From Pseudoalteromonas gelatinilytica (GTDB lineage Bacteria; Pseudomonadota; Gammaproteobacteria; Enterobacterales; Alteromonadaceae): a stretch of DNA of 64,000 nucleotides. Below, one piece after another: positions 33,648-44,300 of the stretch. The notes beneath the pieces were generated by a model. It worked only from the letters and a program-made list of their open reading frames with translations. It did not search any database and was not told the DNA's origin. The position numbers and the translations under genes are program-made. Where the stretch lies: assembly GCF_001641615.1 (NCBI RefSeq), contig NZ_LRRU01000022.1:1-64000 (forward strand), written 5' to 3'. Each line of letters starts with the position of its first letter. The first letter of the stretch is position 1.

Positions 33648-34082
33648 TTATAAGTTAGGTTTAATAATTGCCAGTGCCACTATAGCTAAAAGGATGAGTA
33701 CCGGAACTTCATTAAAAATACGGTAAAAACGATCGCTGCGTTTATTGCGATCATGCTTAAAATCAGCCAGTAATTTAAAGCAGTAGCCATGATAGATATA
33801 AAGAATAATTACTAATACGAGTTTGTAGTGCAGCCACATACTGTATCTAAACCAATCACGGCCATATTCAACAATAGTTAAAACGCCAAACACCAGTGTT
33901 AAAACGGCAAACGGGGTGACAAAATACAGTAAACGGCGCTCCATTACTTTTAGCATTGAGTTACAGGCTTTTTCTTCGCTCATCGCGTGGTAAACAAACA
34001 GTCGTGGCAGGTAAAAAATACCGGCAAACCAAGCAATCATAAAAAATACGTGGAAGGTTTTATAAACTAATAGCGCAGTCAT
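33648..34082 (-). CDS. hemJ: HemJ-like protoporphyrinogen IX oxidase / CopD-family membrane protein
   Basis: This 144-residue protein has four hydrophobic segments. Conserved features of the HemJ (UPF0093) family include a His near the N-terminus in YKTFHVFFMIAWFAGIFYLPRLFVYH and LHYKLVLVIILYIYHGYC near 84, with histidines that would hold a heme. HemJ oxidises protoporphyrinogen IX in the inner membrane. The nearby hemL supports a heme role. A generic CopD-type protein remains possible. Confidence 0.82.
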   Translation of the reverse strand: MTALLVYKTFHVFFMIAWFAGIFYLPRLFVYHAMSEEKACNSMLKVMERRLLYFVTPFAVLTLVFGVLTIVEYGRDWFRYSMWLHYKLVLVIILYIYHGYCFKLLADFKHDRNKRSDRFYRIFNEVPVLILLAIVALAIIKPNL

Positions 34083-34102
34083 TTAAGCATCCATTTTAAT
34101 TG

Positions 34103-35785
34103 TTATAACAAGCTGTTGCGTATGGTAAGGATATGTCTGATTTGGTCCCAACGCAAAAGACCCATAATTTGTTGGTTATCAAGCAGGTTGTAAATATACA
34201 CCGCACCGCTGCGTTTATCTTTAAGTAAATCAAAAGCATCGGCTAAAGTCGCCTGGCTGCTAAGACCGGCAAGGCTGACATATTTGATGTTACTGTTTTG
34301 GTCAGACATCAAACTTAAATCATATTCTGCAAGGCGATAGCCATTTTCTTCGTCATGGACAATAAGCGGTGTTTGGCTATCAAGGGCATCGAGCGATTTT
34401 TTGATTTGTTGTTTGTCGTCACTGTAGAGTAGTTTGAACTGCTCATCCATTTCATCCATCACACCTACTTTTTGTAAGGCTTCTGTGGCAGGGGATATTT
34501 GATATTCAAGCCCTTGGAAATCGAGTTGTTGCATAAAAATAGAGCGGTTACCAAAAAACTGCAACGCCGTGACATAAGCCGTTGAAATCACCAACATGGC
34601 TGGCACAATAATCTCTGGGCTTGAGGTTAACTCCATAACCGTAGTGAGTGCTGCTAGTGGTGCGTGCAATGTGGCAGCCAATAATCCCGCCATGCCAAGC
34701 ATGCTATAAGTCCCTGTGATATCAACGCCCGGACTAATAAACTGCGCGAAAAAGGCCATTAAGGTGCCCATTAATACCCCAAGCCCAATGACTGGGCCGA
34801 TAATCCCGCCAGGGATACCCAAGCCAATAGCAAATAAGGTGGCGAGTAATTTGGCAATCAAAATGGTTGTTAAAAACTGCACATCATCTGGTGATTCAAT
34901 GGCAATAGTGATAGCGCTCATACCCGAGCCCATCGCATGGGGAACCATATAAGCAATTAAGCCCGCGATTAAACCTGCCAGCAATAGACGAGGGAACATA
35001 CTTAGCGGTTTAAAGGTGCGGATTATAAGCATCAAGTTTTGGTTAAATGCATAAGCAACAGCACCAAGTGCCATACCAAATATGATTAAAAATGGGTAAT
35101 GCCAGCCACTCAATGGATTCATGGTTATAAGGGCAAGCTCTGAAGCATCACCAAATACAAATTGAGTTGCTAATGCACCGGTAACCGCAGCGAGCATAAT
35201 GGGCACGAAAATATGCACTTTATATTCCCTGAGCACTACCTCCATTACAAAAATAACGGCAGCAAGTGGGGTGTTAAATGAAGCCGCAATCCCGGCTGCT
35301 ACACCGCATCCAGTGAGGGTACGCATGGCATTGTGTGGAAGATGTAACTTATCGGCCAATAAACTGGCACCTGTTGCACCCATGTGTACTGATGGGCCTT
35401 CTCGACCGACCGAAAAACCACTAATAAGGGCTAATGCACCACCGACAAATTGGTTTACCGTGTTGTAAAGCGGCATATGGCCATAGTGTTTTTTAATGCG
35501 GTGGATTACAAACGGAATACCCAAACGATAATGTTTAAATCCTGTAAGCGCCGCAAATAAGGCAATTAACAGCGCTGCACCAACTGGAAGTAATATTCGC
35601 TCAAAGGTCGGTAATGTTGTGAAGTCATCTGGCTTATCTAAAAATAAGCTTTGAAAAAACATGATGGTAAGGCGGAAGAATATGATTAACACTGCCGCAA
35701 TTAGTCCTGCACTTACACCAAGTAAGCACAATTGCACAGATGTTTTAGGCTTTGCTAGGCGACGTCTCAGTCTCTCAAGCCACAT
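34103..35785 (-). CDS. CLC-family chloride channel or H+/Cl- antiporter with CBS-like tail
   Basis: This is a CLC-type protein of 560 residues. The membrane core (about 1-430) has GREGPSVHMGA, whose Glu corresponds to the gating glutamate, and GIPGGIIGPVIGLG. The usual first selectivity motif GSGIP reads GSGMSAI here. The C-terminal 130 residues form a cytoplasmic CBS-like region (ATLADAFDLLKDKRSGAVYIYN), absent from Escherichia coli ClcA. It probably exchanges chloride for protons. It lies upstream of hemJ on the same strand, 20 bp apart. Confidence 0.9.
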   Translation of the reverse strand: MWLERLRRRLAKPKTSVQLCLLGVSAGLIAAVLIIFFRLTIMFFQSLFLDKPDDFTTLPTFERILLPVGAALLIALFAALTGFKHYRLGIPFVIHRIKKHYGHMPLYNTVNQFVGGALALISGFSVGREGPSVHMGATGASLLADKLHLPHNAMRTLTGCGVAAGIAASFNTPLAAVIFVMEVVLREYKVHIFVPIMLAAVTGALATQFVFGDASELALITMNPLSGWHYPFLIIFGMALGAVAYAFNQNLMLIIRTFKPLSMFPRLLLAGLIAGLIAYMVPHAMGSGMSAITIAIESPDDVQFLTTILIAKLLATLFAIGLGIPGGIIGPVIGLGVLMGTLMAFFAQFISPGVDITGTYSMLGMAGLLAATLHAPLAALTTVMELTSSPEIIVPAMLVISTAYVTALQFFGNRSIFMQQLDFQGLEYQISPATEALQKVGVMDEMDEQFKLLYSDDKQQIKKSLDALDSQTPLIVHDEENGYRLAEYDLSLMSDQNSNIKYVSLAGLSSQATLADAFDLLKDKRSGAVYIYNLLDNQQIMGLLRWDQIRHILTIRNSLL

Positions 35786-35884
35786 GCATATTTCCTCACA
35801 GCACTTTTGAGCCGCAGTTTAGCAAATCAAATTCACTAAGTCGTTGGGATTTTATAATTTTATCCGCTTTTTGGGTAAATATAG

Positions 35885-37216
35885 CTAATCTGTGCCGTGT
35901 TGATTAATTTGCTGTGTTAATTCAGGTAAGCGGGCACGAATGGCGTTGGATAATTCATCTACAAGCGGGGCGTGTTTTTTATGAATAATGGTATTAACAG
36001 CCATTTGCCTTAATACAACCACAGAGAAGTCTTTTTTATAGGTATTGATATCATTATTGAGCGCAGGATAGAGAGCGTAATCAACACGGCCTTTTTTTAG
36101 CATGGTAAGCGTGTGACTTAAATCTTCGTTGTGCATGATCTCAGCTTTTATATCAAATTCGTTGAGGATTTCGACATCACCAATCGAACTCATAACCCGA
36201 TTGCGAGGGTCGTATAAGTTATCCCGATCGCATGGCAGCGATTTTCTACATAGGAGCACCAAGTTGATAATACCAAGGCTTGGTTCTACGACAATAACAT
36301 TCTCGAACTTTTTAAGGTTGCTTTTTGAACGCACGATATCGCCATCAACAATGCCTGCATTAAGTAATAACACACCTCTGCGGGATGGCGTTGCTTGCAT
36401 TTGAGTTTTGATATTTAAATCATTATAAACCTGTTCAATAAACGCTTTAAAAGGGGCTATTCGCGGTATGTCTATATAGGTTAGTAACAACTTATTTGGT
36501 CGAGAGTAGTTTTGCACTAAAGATTGTTTAGCGGCAAATAAATCATTAAGTAAGGCAATTTTAGCTTTGTTTTCAGCGTCATTACGTATGCCAATCACTA
36601 ATGGGAAGTCGGTAAATTGACTCACTATTTTGGGCTCTGGTAGGTTTTGCTGCTCAGCAAAATAGTTAAGTACTTTTGGTGCAGTAATCGCAAAATTAAT
36701 CTGCTTAGTTTGCATCAAGTGAAATAGTTCTTCATCGTTTGCTGTTTGTACTATGCTACCTGCATAGGATTGAATCACTTTTTCAACCACATCTGGATAG
36801 ATATAAGGCTCAACAACGCCGACTTTATTTTCACTAAAAAGCTGCTCAATATTTTCAAAATCTTGTGGGTTAGATTGGGTGGTAATGACGGCTAATTGAG
36901 AATTTAAAATAGTGGGTGAGGCAACAAACCCGGGCATCATTTCAGAGGGCCAAGCAGGGTAATAGCCTAGGTAGCCAGTTAACTGGGCTTTTTTTATTGC
37001 ATCTTGCCAAGGTAAATATTCAACCTCAAGGTTTATCGATTTTTTAGCAAGCGTATCTCTTAATAATGCAATGGCATCGCCGCCATTTGCCATTGTACTA
37101 CTTGCATAAGGAGGGGCTTCTAAAGAGGTAATTTTCCATGTTTCTTGGTACGTAGCATTGGCAACTGCAAATGAGCTGAAAACAAGTACGATAAGAGGAA
37201 AAATTCGAGTAAGCAT
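35885..37216 (-). CDS. Periplasmic solute-binding protein-like, family 3
   Basis: This exported protein has 443 residues. A signal peptide (MLTRIFPLIVLVFSSFAVANA) is followed by two binding-protein-like halves. The first starts WKITSLEAPPYASSTMANGGDAIALLRDTL, the typical opening of family 3 binding proteins. The second starts near residue 250 with LTYIDIPRIAPFKAFIEQVYNDL. No transporter genes are nearby, so it may serve as a sensor. The next gene upstream on the same strand, 71 bp away, is an MHYT-PAS-GGDEF cyclase, a possible functional partner. Confidence 0.75.
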   Translation of the reverse strand: MLTRIFPLIVLVFSSFAVANATYQETWKITSLEAPPYASSTMANGGDAIALLRDTLAKKSINLEVEYLPWQDAIKKAQLTGYLGYYPAWPSEMMPGFVASPTILNSQLAVITTQSNPQDFENIEQLFSENKVGVVEPYIYPDVVEKVIQSYAGSIVQTANDEELFHLMQTKQINFAITAPKVLNYFAEQQNLPEPKIVSQFTDFPLVIGIRNDAENKAKIALLNDLFAAKQSLVQNYSRPNKLLLTYIDIPRIAPFKAFIEQVYNDLNIKTQMQATPSRRGVLLLNAGIVDGDIVRSKSNLKKFENVIVVEPSLGIINLVLLCRKSLPCDRDNLYDPRNRVMSSIGDVEILNEFDIKAEIMHNEDLSHTLTMLKKGRVDYALYPALNNDINTYKKDFSVVVLRQMAVNTIIHKKHAPLVDELSNAIRARLPELTQQINQHGTD

Positions 37217-37287
37217 GGAAACAGAATTATCATTAATTGTTTAATAAGTATACGTCTAATTTAAACTTAATAGCATTTTTTCTTTGC

Positions 37288-39663
37288 TTATTTGCAGCTA
37301 ATAACATTACAGCTAAAGCAGTGATGTTTTTGGTCATACATACGTTTATCGGCCATGCTTAGCAACTCATCAAATGATTGGGCATCGTCGGGGTAAAGGG
37401 CAAAGCCAACACTTGCCTCAACAAGCAAGTCACCACACTCTGATTTTATCGGCGCCTTAATTGCGCAGATCAAACGTGATAGTGCACGGTTTATTTGTAC
37501 TTGGTTCTCTATGTCGGTCACAATAACCACAAACTCATCACCACCAATGCGAGCAACGCAATCGGTCTTGCGAGCGGTGTCTTGCAGACGTTTGGCAACC
37601 TCTACCAGTACTTTGTCTCCTGTGGCATGACCGTGGGTATCGTTAATTGGCTTAAATTTATCAAGGTCAAAATACAGGCAGCCAACTTTAGAGCCAGTTC
37701 GTTCCACTCGCGCAAACTCTTGCTTGATAAATCGCTCAAGGGCGCTGCGATTCGCTAAACCTGTTAGGTGATCTGTTTGCGCTAATTGCCTAATTTTTTT
37801 CTCTGCCATAACACGTTTCGTGATATCGAAATTAACGCCAATCATACGGTTGCCGTATATTCGTCCATCGGCGTTGATATAGCGAGTTTTGCCAGAAGGT
37901 AAAACAATTTGAAACTCAGCATGAAACTCTTCGCCATTTAAAATTGCGAGTTTTAGCTTGTTTGTCACGTCTTCATATTCATCTGGGTGCAAGCTATTTG
38001 CCCAAGCTGAATAGTCCCCTTTAAATTCTGATTTTGGGATTTCAAATAAGGTGTGCATCCAGTCATCCCAAATCAGTTCATTGGTTTCAAAGTTCCACTC
38101 CCAAATACCAATATGGGCCGCATCAGCGGCCATGGCCATGCGTTGGTGTAAGTTTTCAAGCTCGGTTTTAGCTTGTTTTAGTTCAGTGACATCTTCAGAA
38201 ACGTCCAATAAATACTGCGCTTTACCATTACTGTCTTTAATGGTGAGTTTTCGTGTTCTTAAGTAATGGGTATTGCCATCAATAGTAACTGGCTTTTCCT
38301 CTATAGTAAGGGTCTCATCACTTTTCAATACATCGCGGTCAGTTTGCACGAAGCTCACTGCTTGCTCATTACTGAAAATATCAAAGTCATTGAGCCCAAT
38401 AAGTTGGTCTTTATTTTTGCCAAGTAATTGTTCGCCGGCTTTGTTGACATGGCTAAATGTTAAATGCTCAGCATCTTTAACAAACAACATGATGGGTAAA
38501 TTATCGAAAATGGTTTGCGTGAAGGCCTCTTGGTTTCGAATATCAGACAAATCTTTTATCGTCGCCACATAAGGTCCTGACTCTTTTTTACCAATAGAGC
38601 TGATGGTTAACGTAATAGGAAAACGTTTTTTATTCGATCGTTGTCCTTTTAAGAGTCGACTGCTACTTTTTCCTGCCGTCCTTTTGCTAAGCTGTGAGTC
38701 TCGAAGAATCTCATCCAGTTCTAACGATTTTTCAGGGATTAGGGTACGAATATGCTTGCCTATTAAATCATGCGGCTGATAACCAAATACATGGATTGCA
38801 GCGGGGTTTGCAAATTCAATTTTTCCTTCATTATTAAAGCTAATAACCACATCTTGTACGGTATTTAGTACAGCTTTTAATTTCGCTGATAATAAGCTCC
38901 TTGCTCTGAGCTCAACAACACCCAATACAAACAGGCTTAATGCCACCAGTATAATGATAATAAGTTGTGCTAACGTCGAGTAGTCGTGAGTTGTAACATA
39001 GGTGGTGTATTCAGTTTCAAAAACCGACATCGAAATCATACCGATGTAATGCATTCCTGAAATTGCACTGCCCATTACCAAGGCAACAACTAGATTCATC
39101 CGTGTTTGATGAACCCCTTTGGTAAGTCTTAGTTCGTTAATTTTTAATGCAAGGCCTGACAACACAACCGCTACTATAATCGATAACGAGAATAACCAAG
39201 GCTCATAAGCCATATTGGCAGGCATAACCATCGCCATCATGCCAACAAAGTGCATCGAGCCAATGCCAGCGCCCATTAGCACACTTCTAAAAAGTAGCCC
39301 TTTGTCGGTTTGTAGTGCTGGTGATAGGACGATGTAACTGGCAAAGACACTTGGCAAAATTGATATCAAGGTAATGCTAATGTTGTATTCAATCGGGATG
39401 GGTAAGTTGTAGGCAAGCATGCCAACAAAATGCATACCCCAAATACCTATACCTAAAAAACACGACGCCATGATGGTCCAGATCTGACTTTCATTTTTTA
39501 GATAGGAGTGTTTGATGCGAGCTGATAATAAAAAAGAAATATACGAAGCAAATACGGCTGTAAGAATAGAAGCAAACACAAGGAGTAAATCGTATTCAGC
39601 CGGAATGACCTGCGCACTGCTTAATTGATCAGTTATAAAATGCAGCCTGAAATGCTCTATCAC
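37288..39663 (-). CDS. Membrane diguanylate cyclase with MHYT, PAS and GGDEF domains
   Basis: This is a 791-residue signalling protein. The MHYT sensor (about 15-250) has seven or so membrane helices, with the repeated motif seen three times as GMHFVGM, SMHFVGM and GMHYIGM; such His and Met residues are thought to bind copper, oxygen, CO or NO. Three PAS-like domains follow (about 255-380, 385-500 and 510-620). The GGDEF domain has the intact motif GGDEF near 706 and the RxxD inhibitory site as RKTD nine residues earlier. There is no EAL domain. It should make c-di-GMP under product inhibition. Confidence 0.92.
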   Translation of the reverse strand: MIEHFRLHFITDQLSSAQVIPAEYDLLLVFASILTAVFASYISFLLSARIKHSYLKNESQIWTIMASCFLGIGIWGMHFVGMLAYNLPIPIEYNISITLISILPSVFASYIVLSPALQTDKGLLFRSVLMGAGIGSMHFVGMMAMVMPANMAYEPWLFSLSIIVAVVLSGLALKINELRLTKGVHQTRMNLVVALVMGSAISGMHYIGMISMSVFETEYTTYVTTHDYSTLAQLIIIILVALSLFVLGVVELRARSLLSAKLKAVLNTVQDVVISFNNEGKIEFANPAAIHVFGYQPHDLIGKHIRTLIPEKSLELDEILRDSQLSKRTAGKSSSRLLKGQRSNKKRFPITLTISSIGKKESGPYVATIKDLSDIRNQEAFTQTIFDNLPIMLFVKDAEHLTFSHVNKAGEQLLGKNKDQLIGLNDFDIFSNEQAVSFVQTDRDVLKSDETLTIEEKPVTIDGNTHYLRTRKLTIKDSNGKAQYLLDVSEDVTELKQAKTELENLHQRMAMAADAAHIGIWEWNFETNELIWDDWMHTLFEIPKSEFKGDYSAWANSLHPDEYEDVTNKLKLAILNGEEFHAEFQIVLPSGKTRYINADGRIYGNRMIGVNFDITKRVMAEKKIRQLAQTDHLTGLANRSALERFIKQEFARVERTGSKVGCLYFDLDKFKPINDTHGHATGDKVLVEVAKRLQDTARKTDCVARIGGDEFVVIVTDIENQVQINRALSRLICAIKAPIKSECGDLLVEASVGFALYPDDAQSFDELLSMADKRMYDQKHHCFSCNVISCK

Positions 39664-39843
39664 AATTATCTTCCCTCAGTGCAAAATCACGCCAGTCTAA
39701 ATGTAGTACAAATTAACTTTAGTCCAAGGCAAATGGGTTATCCAGTTCGCTTGTTTATAATTGAGTTGACTCGTTGTCGATACTTGATTAAAACACTCGG
39801 GTATTAGATAATTGCAACCATTATAGGTTTTGAGGGTTTTGGT

Positions 39844-40182
39844 ATGTCAGATGAGTTACCAATCAAGTTCAGCGATGCAGCAGCTGTTCGAGTTAAACAG
39901 TTAATCGAAGAAGAAGAGAATCCAGATCTTAAACTACGTGTTTATGTAACAGGTGGTGGTTGCTCAGGTTTCCAATATGGTTTTACTTTTGATGAAAAAG
40001 CTAACCCTGGCGATTTAGAAATTGTTAAAAATGGTGTAACGCTCGTTGTTGACCCTATGAGTATTCAGTACTTGGTCGATGGTACCGTTGACTATACTGA
40101 AGGGCTCGAAGGCGCACGCTTTTTTGTTAATAACCCTAACGCAACAACAACCTGTGGTTGCGGAGCCAGCTTCAGCGTTTAA
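39844..40182 (+). CDS. erpA: Iron-sulfur cluster insertion protein ErpA
   Basis: ErpA is an A-type carrier that delivers Fe-S clusters to target enzymes, including those of isoprenoid synthesis. The 112-residue protein has the three conserved cysteines in GGGCSGFQYGF (near 37) and in the C-terminal CGCGASFSV. The length and ending are those of ErpA. It has its own terminator. Confidence 0.95.
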   Translation: MSDELPIKFSDAAAVRVKQLIEEEENPDLKLRVYVTGGGCSGFQYGFTFDEKANPGDLEIVKNGVTLVVDPMSIQYLVDGTVDYTEGLEGARFFVNNPNATTTCGCGASFSV

Positions 40183-40195
40183 TGAATTATTTATG

Positions 40196-40220
40196 AAAGC
40201 CACTTAATGTGGCTTTTTTA
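40196..40220 (+). terminator. Terminator after erpA
   Basis: AAAGCCAC / GTGGCTTTTTT with a TTAAT loop lies 14 bp past the erpA stop. Confidence 0.9.
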
Positions 40221-40286
40221 TTGCTTTAACTTCCCATAACATCCCGCCTTTGCTAAATTTTACGCATTATCAGAAGGAATTTTGCG

Positions 40287-41378
40287 TTGCCAAATATAAT
40301 TAAAACAATAGAAAAAAAACCTTATATTTTAGCCATTGCCATTGTTTTGGTGATTGTACTGTGGATGCTATCTGGGGATAGCAAAGCAGATCAAAAAGCA
40401 CAGCAAAGTGATGAGCATGCCCAAGAGCGATTACCTAAAGTTCAAGTGATGCCGTTGGTTGCTAAGAATATTAATAAAAACCTGACCTTTTATGGTAAAT
40501 CAGAGCCTGACAAAATAGCGAATATTAGCGCAAGGCAAGCAGGACAAGTACTCGAAATATTGGTTGAAGAAGGTCAGTTTGTTAAACAAGAACAGGTTAT
40601 TTTACGCCTCGATAAATCAGATTTAGCCGCTCAAATCACATCAGCAGAAGCCTTAGTTGCACAGTATCAAACTGAATACGAAGGCGCGCTTAAACTTAAT
40701 CAGCAAGGTTTACAAAACAAAGTATTGACCATGCAAGCACAAGCAATGTTGCAACAAGCAAAAGCAACCTTGGTAAGCCTTGAATTAAAACTAGAGCGTA
40801 CAGAGGTGCGTGCTGCTTTTGATGGCGTTATCAACAAACGTTTAGTCGAAATTGGTGATTATGTTGGCATAGGCGACCCTATTTTACAGCTTGCTGATTT
40901 AGACCCGTTAATTGTCAGAGCCGATGCGACTCAAAAAGAAGTACAAGGCTTAGAAGTTGGACAGGCTACTTTTGCTCATGTTTTAAATGACAAAACCTAT
41001 CCGGGTCGAATTCGTTACATTGCATCTGTTGCGGATGACAGCACGAATACATTTCGTATTGAAGCGGCATTTGAAAACCCAGGTATGAAATATAAAGCAG
41101 GCTTTTCTACTCAGCTTAATATTGAGTTGCCAACTGAACCTGCCATGTTATTAAGCCCGGCTTTTATGGCGCTAGACGAACAAGGGAATATCGGGGTAAA
41201 AGTCGTTAATGACGACAATATTGTTGAGTTTAAATCAGTAAGTCTTGCAAAAACCACAGAGCAAGGCGTTTGGCTTTGGGGCTTAGGTGAGAAAGCGAAT
41301 GTTATTACCCTTGGTCAAGGCTTTGTGCGTGCCGGTGACAAAGTTGAGCCTGTGTTTACTGAAGCAACGAGCAACTAG
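40287..41378 (+). CDS. RND efflux pump periplasmic adaptor
   Basis: This is a membrane fusion protein of the HlyD/AcrA type, 363 residues. An N-terminal membrane anchor (YILAIAIVLVIVLWML) is followed by a biotinyl-lipoyl-like domain (VLEILVEEGQFVKQEQVILRLD), a short coiled-coil hairpin, then beta-barrel domains. It starts at a TTG at 40287, with AGAAGGA upstream at suitable spacing. It links the RND pump encoded next, 2 bp away, to an outer-membrane channel not encoded here. The substrate is unknown. Confidence 0.88.
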   Translation: MPNIIKTIEKKPYILAIAIVLVIVLWMLSGDSKADQKAQQSDEHAQERLPKVQVMPLVAKNINKNLTFYGKSEPDKIANISARQAGQVLEILVEEGQFVKQEQVILRLDKSDLAAQITSAEALVAQYQTEYEGALKLNQQGLQNKVLTMQAQAMLQQAKATLVSLELKLERTEVRAAFDGVINKRLVEIGDYVGIGDPILQLADLDPLIVRADATQKEVQGLEVGQATFAHVLNDKTYPGRIRYIASVADDSTNTFRIEAAFENPGMKYKAGFSTQLNIELPTEPAMLLSPAFMALDEQGNIGVKVVNDDNIVEFKSVSLAKTTEQGVWLWGLGEKANVITLGQGFVRAGDKVEPVFTEATSN

Positions 41379-41380
41379 GT

Positions 41381-44300
41381 ATGAAAAACTTAATCGAAGC
41401 GTCGTTGACTCACACGCGTACAGTTTTATCTATTTTCATCTTGTTGCTGATCTCGGGCTGGGTGACATATCAAACCATCCCTAAAGAAGCGAATCCTGAT
41501 GTCACCATTCCTTTTATTTATGTGTCGATTATTCATGACGGTATTTCCCCTGAAGATGCTGAGCGGCTATTAGTTAGGCCAATGGAGATTGAGCTCCGCT
41601 CGATTGAAGGCGTAAAAGAAATGTCAGCGGTGGCAAGTGAAGGGCATGCCTCTGTGACCCTTGAGTTTATCGCGGGTATGGACCCAAAAGAAGCCTTAGC
41701 TGATGTACGAGATAAAGTTAGTTTAGCTAAGGCAAAACTGCCTTCTGAATCAGAAGAGCCAGAAGTTCATGAAATCTTGATGGAAGATGAGCAGCCAACC
41801 ATTACATTAACCTTGTCAGGTGATGCGCCAGAGCGAGGTTTACTCACTCTTGCCCGTAATCTTAAAGATGAACTAGAAAGCATTTCTAGCGTATTAGAAG
41901 TTGATGTAGGTGGTGACCGCGAAGATATGGTCGAAATTGAGGTCGATCCACTTGCGATGATTTCTTATGGTCTTGAACCGAGTGACATCATTCAACTGCT
42001 ATCAAATAACAACCGCTTAGTTGCTGCAGGGACACTCGATACTGGTAAAGGACGCTTTGCTGTAAAAATCCCATCGGTATTTGAGACAATTCAAGATGTG
42101 ATGGAGCAACCGGTGAAAGTCGTTGGCGATAGAGTGGTGCGTTTTATGGACGTAGCAAAAATTCGTCGAGCGTATAAAGACCCAACCTCAATCGCACGTA
42201 TTAATGGCCGCCACGCGGTTTCGCTGGAAGTAAAAAAACGTGCTGGCGAAAATATTATTGATACGGTCGATCAAGTTAAAAAAGTGGTGAATGAGGCCAA
42301 GAAAATTTGGCCTGATCATATACGAGTTGATTACACCGGCGACATGTCAAAAGACGTGAAAATGATGCTCTCTGATCTGCAAAATAATGTGCTGTCTGCT
42401 GTATTGTTGGTGGTTATCGTTATTGTGGCGGTACTTGGCGCGCGCACCGCCTTCTTAGTGGGGATTGCCATTCCGGGCTCATTCTTAACCGGGATTTTAG
42501 TGATCTCTGTGTTTGGTTTAACGGTGAATATCGTGGTGCTTTTTGCACTCATCATGGCTGTCGGTATGCTGGTGGATGGCGCAATTGTTGTTAGTGAGTT
42601 TGCAGATAGAGCAATGAGTGAAGGCAAACCACGCAAGGCTGCTTATAAATTGGCTGCTGAGCGCATGGCGTGGCCAATCATCGCTTCTACGGCAACGACA
42701 TTAGCGGCCTTTGCACCATTGATATTTTGGCCGGGAATGATGGGCGAGTTTATGAAATACTTGCCGATTACGCTTATTGCCACCTTGTCTGCGTCATTAC
42801 TTATGGCATTGGTGTTTGTGCCAACTATTGGTGGATTAATAGGAAAGTCACGGCCGCTCTCTGAACAGCAAAAACAGGATTTAGAGTTAGCAGAGTCCGG
42901 CGATTTAACGCAAATCAAAGGGATGCTTGGGCGTTATATTCGAGTGCTTGATTATGCAACAGAGCGCCCTTGGTGGAGCCTAGCTGCTGCAATCGTGTTT
43001 TCTATTTTGGTATTCTTTGCATTTGCTGTCTCTAAGCTAGGCGTTGAGTTCTTTCCTGATGTTGAGCCAAATGGCGTTAATATCAAAGTACGTTCTTACA
43101 GTGACTTATCTATATTTGAAAAAGACGTGATTATGAAAGACATTGAGTCACGCATTTTAAAAGTGGAAGGTATTAAAACTTTGTATGCTCGTACTGGCGG
43201 TAAAGATCAGGTAGGCACGTTTAGAATGAATCTAAAAGACTGGGATGAGCGTCCACCTGCCGAAGATATAATCAGCCAAGTTAACGAAATCACGGCAAGT
43301 TATGCCGGTGTCGAAATTGAACTTCGTAAAGATGAAAATGGCCCCGGTGGTGGTAAAGCGCTAAGTATTGAGCTGAGCTCTCGGTTTGTTGATGTGCTTA
43401 ATAGTGAAGCAAAGCGAGTAAGGCAAGCCATCGAAAATGATGGCGCGTTTCGAAATGTTGATGATAGTGCTTCAAAACCGGGCATTGAGTGGCAACTTAA
43501 ATTGAATCGTTCGGATGCGGCTCGTTTTGGTGCGGATGCCAGTATGCTAGGGGCGAATGTTCAGCTTATTACTAATGGTTTAAAACTAGGGGAATACCGC
43601 CCCGATGATGTTGATGACGAGATTGATATTCGCGTACGCTTTCCTCATGACAAGCGAGATTTAGGGCGTCTTGAAACGTTACGTGTAAAAACCATACACG
43701 GACAAGTGCCAATTAGTCATTTTGTTGAGCGCCAAGCAGCTCCTAAAGTGGATACTATCCGCCGTGTTGATTCTCAGCGCGTTGTAACCGTTAATGCAGA
43801 CATGAAGCCGGGTGAACAACTTGCCAAAGCGTTGCCGCGCTTACAAGCGCAGTTAGAAGAGCAAGGGTTAGACCCGCGCGTGAAAATTAAAGTGCGCGGT
43901 GAAACCGAAGATCAAGATGAATCAGAAGCCTTCCTTGAACAGGCTTTTGTGGTTGCTCTGTTTGTGATGGGTATCATTTTGGTGACACAATTTAATAGCT
44001 TCTATCAGGCATTTTTGATTTTAAGTGCCGTGCTGTTTTCAACTGTGGGTGTATTCTTGGGCTTAATCGTATTACAGCAACCGTTTGGTATCGTGATGTC
44101 GGGCATTGGGGTTATCTCGCTTGCCGGTATTGTGGTTAATAACAATATAGTACTGATTGATACTTATAATGTTTTACGTAACCAAGGTCTGGCAGCAAAA
44201 GATGCGATTTTACGAACGGGTGCTCAGCGTTTAAGGCCAGTATTGTTAACGACTGTGACCACCATTTTGGGATTAATGCCGATGGTACTGCAAGTGAATA

